Below, piece by piece: positions 5,707-6,271 of a stretch of 6,271 nt of DNA; position 1 is the stretch's first letter; every line of letters begins with the position of its first letter. Position numbers and translations under genes: made by a program. Source of the DNA: Pseudomonadota bacterium (lineage in GTDB: Bacteria > Pseudomonadota > Gammaproteobacteria > Burkholderiales > Thiobacillaceae); contig JAJXXS010000367.1 of the NCBI GenBank assembly GCA_021780975.1, positions 1 to 6,271 of the forward strand, given 5' to 3'. The notes below the pieces were generated by a model that was not told the origin of the DNA, did not search any database, and saw only the letters and a list, made by a program, of their open reading frames with translations.

Positions 5707-6271
5707 ATGGCCGAGGTCGCCGAGCCCCGAAGATGCAAAAAACATTGAGCGGTCCAGCGTCGCCGGTTTCCACCTGTCGGATGCGAAGAAGGCATTGGTG
5801 TGCGGGCGGCTGTCGCACCGCCTCACGCATTACGGGCTGACCTCCTACGGCGAATACTTCAAGCTCATCGAAGCCGACCGCGAGCCCGGCGAGCTGCAGA
5901 CCGCGCTGGACCTGCTCACCACCAACGAAACCTATTTCTTCCGCGAACCCAAGCACTTCGACTTCCTCAGACAGCGCATCCAGCCCGAACGCAGGCCGGG
6001 TGCGCCGTTCAGGATCTGGAGCGCCGCATCCTCCTCGGGAGAGGAGCCCTATACCATGGCCATGATCCTGGCCGACGTGCTGGGGGAATCGCCCTGGGAG
6101 ATCGTCTCCTCCGACCTCAGCACGCGCGTGCGCTTCCTGCAGGTCAACCTCAACCAGACGCCGCCCGGCCGCGCCCTCATCGCCCCGGGAGGCAAACACA
6201 TGCTGCTCAAGCGCAGCGGCGCGCTCTACATCGTGGAAGTCGTCGACGGCCCCCTGGTGAACCGCCATCGT
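5707..6271 (+). pseudogene. damaged cheR: frameshifted start, internal gap, fused in frame to cheB methylesterase sequence
   Basis: The ATG at 5707 has an AAGGA Shine-Dalgarno eight bases upstream but reaches a stop after 13 codons. CheR sequence lies one frame over, open from 5669 to the window end. It includes ERSSVAGFHLSDAKKALV (from 5747), LLTTNETYFFREPKHF (from 5912), the SAM-binding SAASSSGEEPY (6020-6052) and SSDLSTRV, the usual order in this methyltransferase of chemoreceptor glutamates. After 6130 about 45 residues normally found in CheR are missing, and the sequence jumps to RFLQVNLNQ. From about 6161 it jumps again to GRALIAPGGKHMLLKRSG and DGPLVNRHR, characteristic of the CheB methylesterase domain, and runs off the window. 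The CheR C-terminus, anything between, and the CheB receiver part are absent. Removing one base, for example from CCCC (5725-5728) or A6 (5737-5742), would restore the start. It is probably a non-functional remnant; an assembly chimera is the alternative. Confidence 0.75.

Noticed and set aside
5705..6268. 187-codon minus-strand frame
   Set aside because: The plus strand over the same interval encodes clear CheR and CheB motifs, so this frame is its antisense shadow.
1..6271. CRISPR array, tRNA, rRNA, attachment site or defence system
   Set aside because: No regularly spaced repeats, no tRNA-like cloverleaf and no rRNA-like sequence were seen, and the genes present are metabolic and signalling genes.

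Overview
The window is GC-rich (clearly above 60 percent by eye) bacterial chromosomal DNA. The gene families point to a proteobacterium, most likely a betaproteobacterium: a PxpB-PxpC-PxpA 5-oxoprolinase operon, a DUF3391-type HD-GYP protein, a GGDEF/EAL protein, and CheR/CheB-like chemotaxis sequence. The taxonomic call is inference from family resemblance only.

Layout. Positions 1-1905, minus strand: the operon pxpB (GTG start) - pxpC - pxpA (5' part only, cut by the window edge), which converts 5-oxoproline to glutamate. The genes overlap or are tightly packed. A 35-codon ORF with 4-base ATGA overlaps on both sides bridges pxpB and pxpC. Positions 1906-2278: a gene-poor gap that contains a 159-bp MITE-like element (2120-2278) flanked by CTAG direct repeats. 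The element sits in the loop of a 9-bp inverted repeat, exactly at the TAG stop codon of the next gene. Positions 2279-5190, minus strand: two cyclic-di-GMP genes joined by a 4-base GTGA overlap. The first is an HD-GYP protein whose catalytic HD dyad reads KD. The second is a protein with an unrecognised N-terminal region, a degenerate GGDEF domain and an apparently intact EAL phosphodiesterase domain.

Positions 5276-6271, plus strand, divergent from the c-di-GMP pair across 85 bp: a 130-residue receiver-like protein lacking the usual N-terminal acidic pair, then a damaged chemotaxis gene. The latter has a strong Shine-Dalgarno and ATG, a +1 frameshift near the start, most of the CheR N-terminal and SAM-binding regions, an internal gap of about 45 residues, and then a switch in frame into CheB methylesterase sequence that runs off the window. 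It reads as the scar of deletions through a cheR-(cheD)-cheB locus, or as an assembly chimera.

How the parts fit: the right half is a signalling locus (c-di-GMP turnover or sensing beside receiver and chemotaxis sequence) in which several domains have lost hallmark residues; the left half is an ordinary metabolic operon. I see no CRISPR array, tRNA or rRNA, and no transposase gene. The most unusual features are the hairpin-interrupting MITE, the cheR/cheB fusion remnant and the KD-substituted HD-GYP protein.
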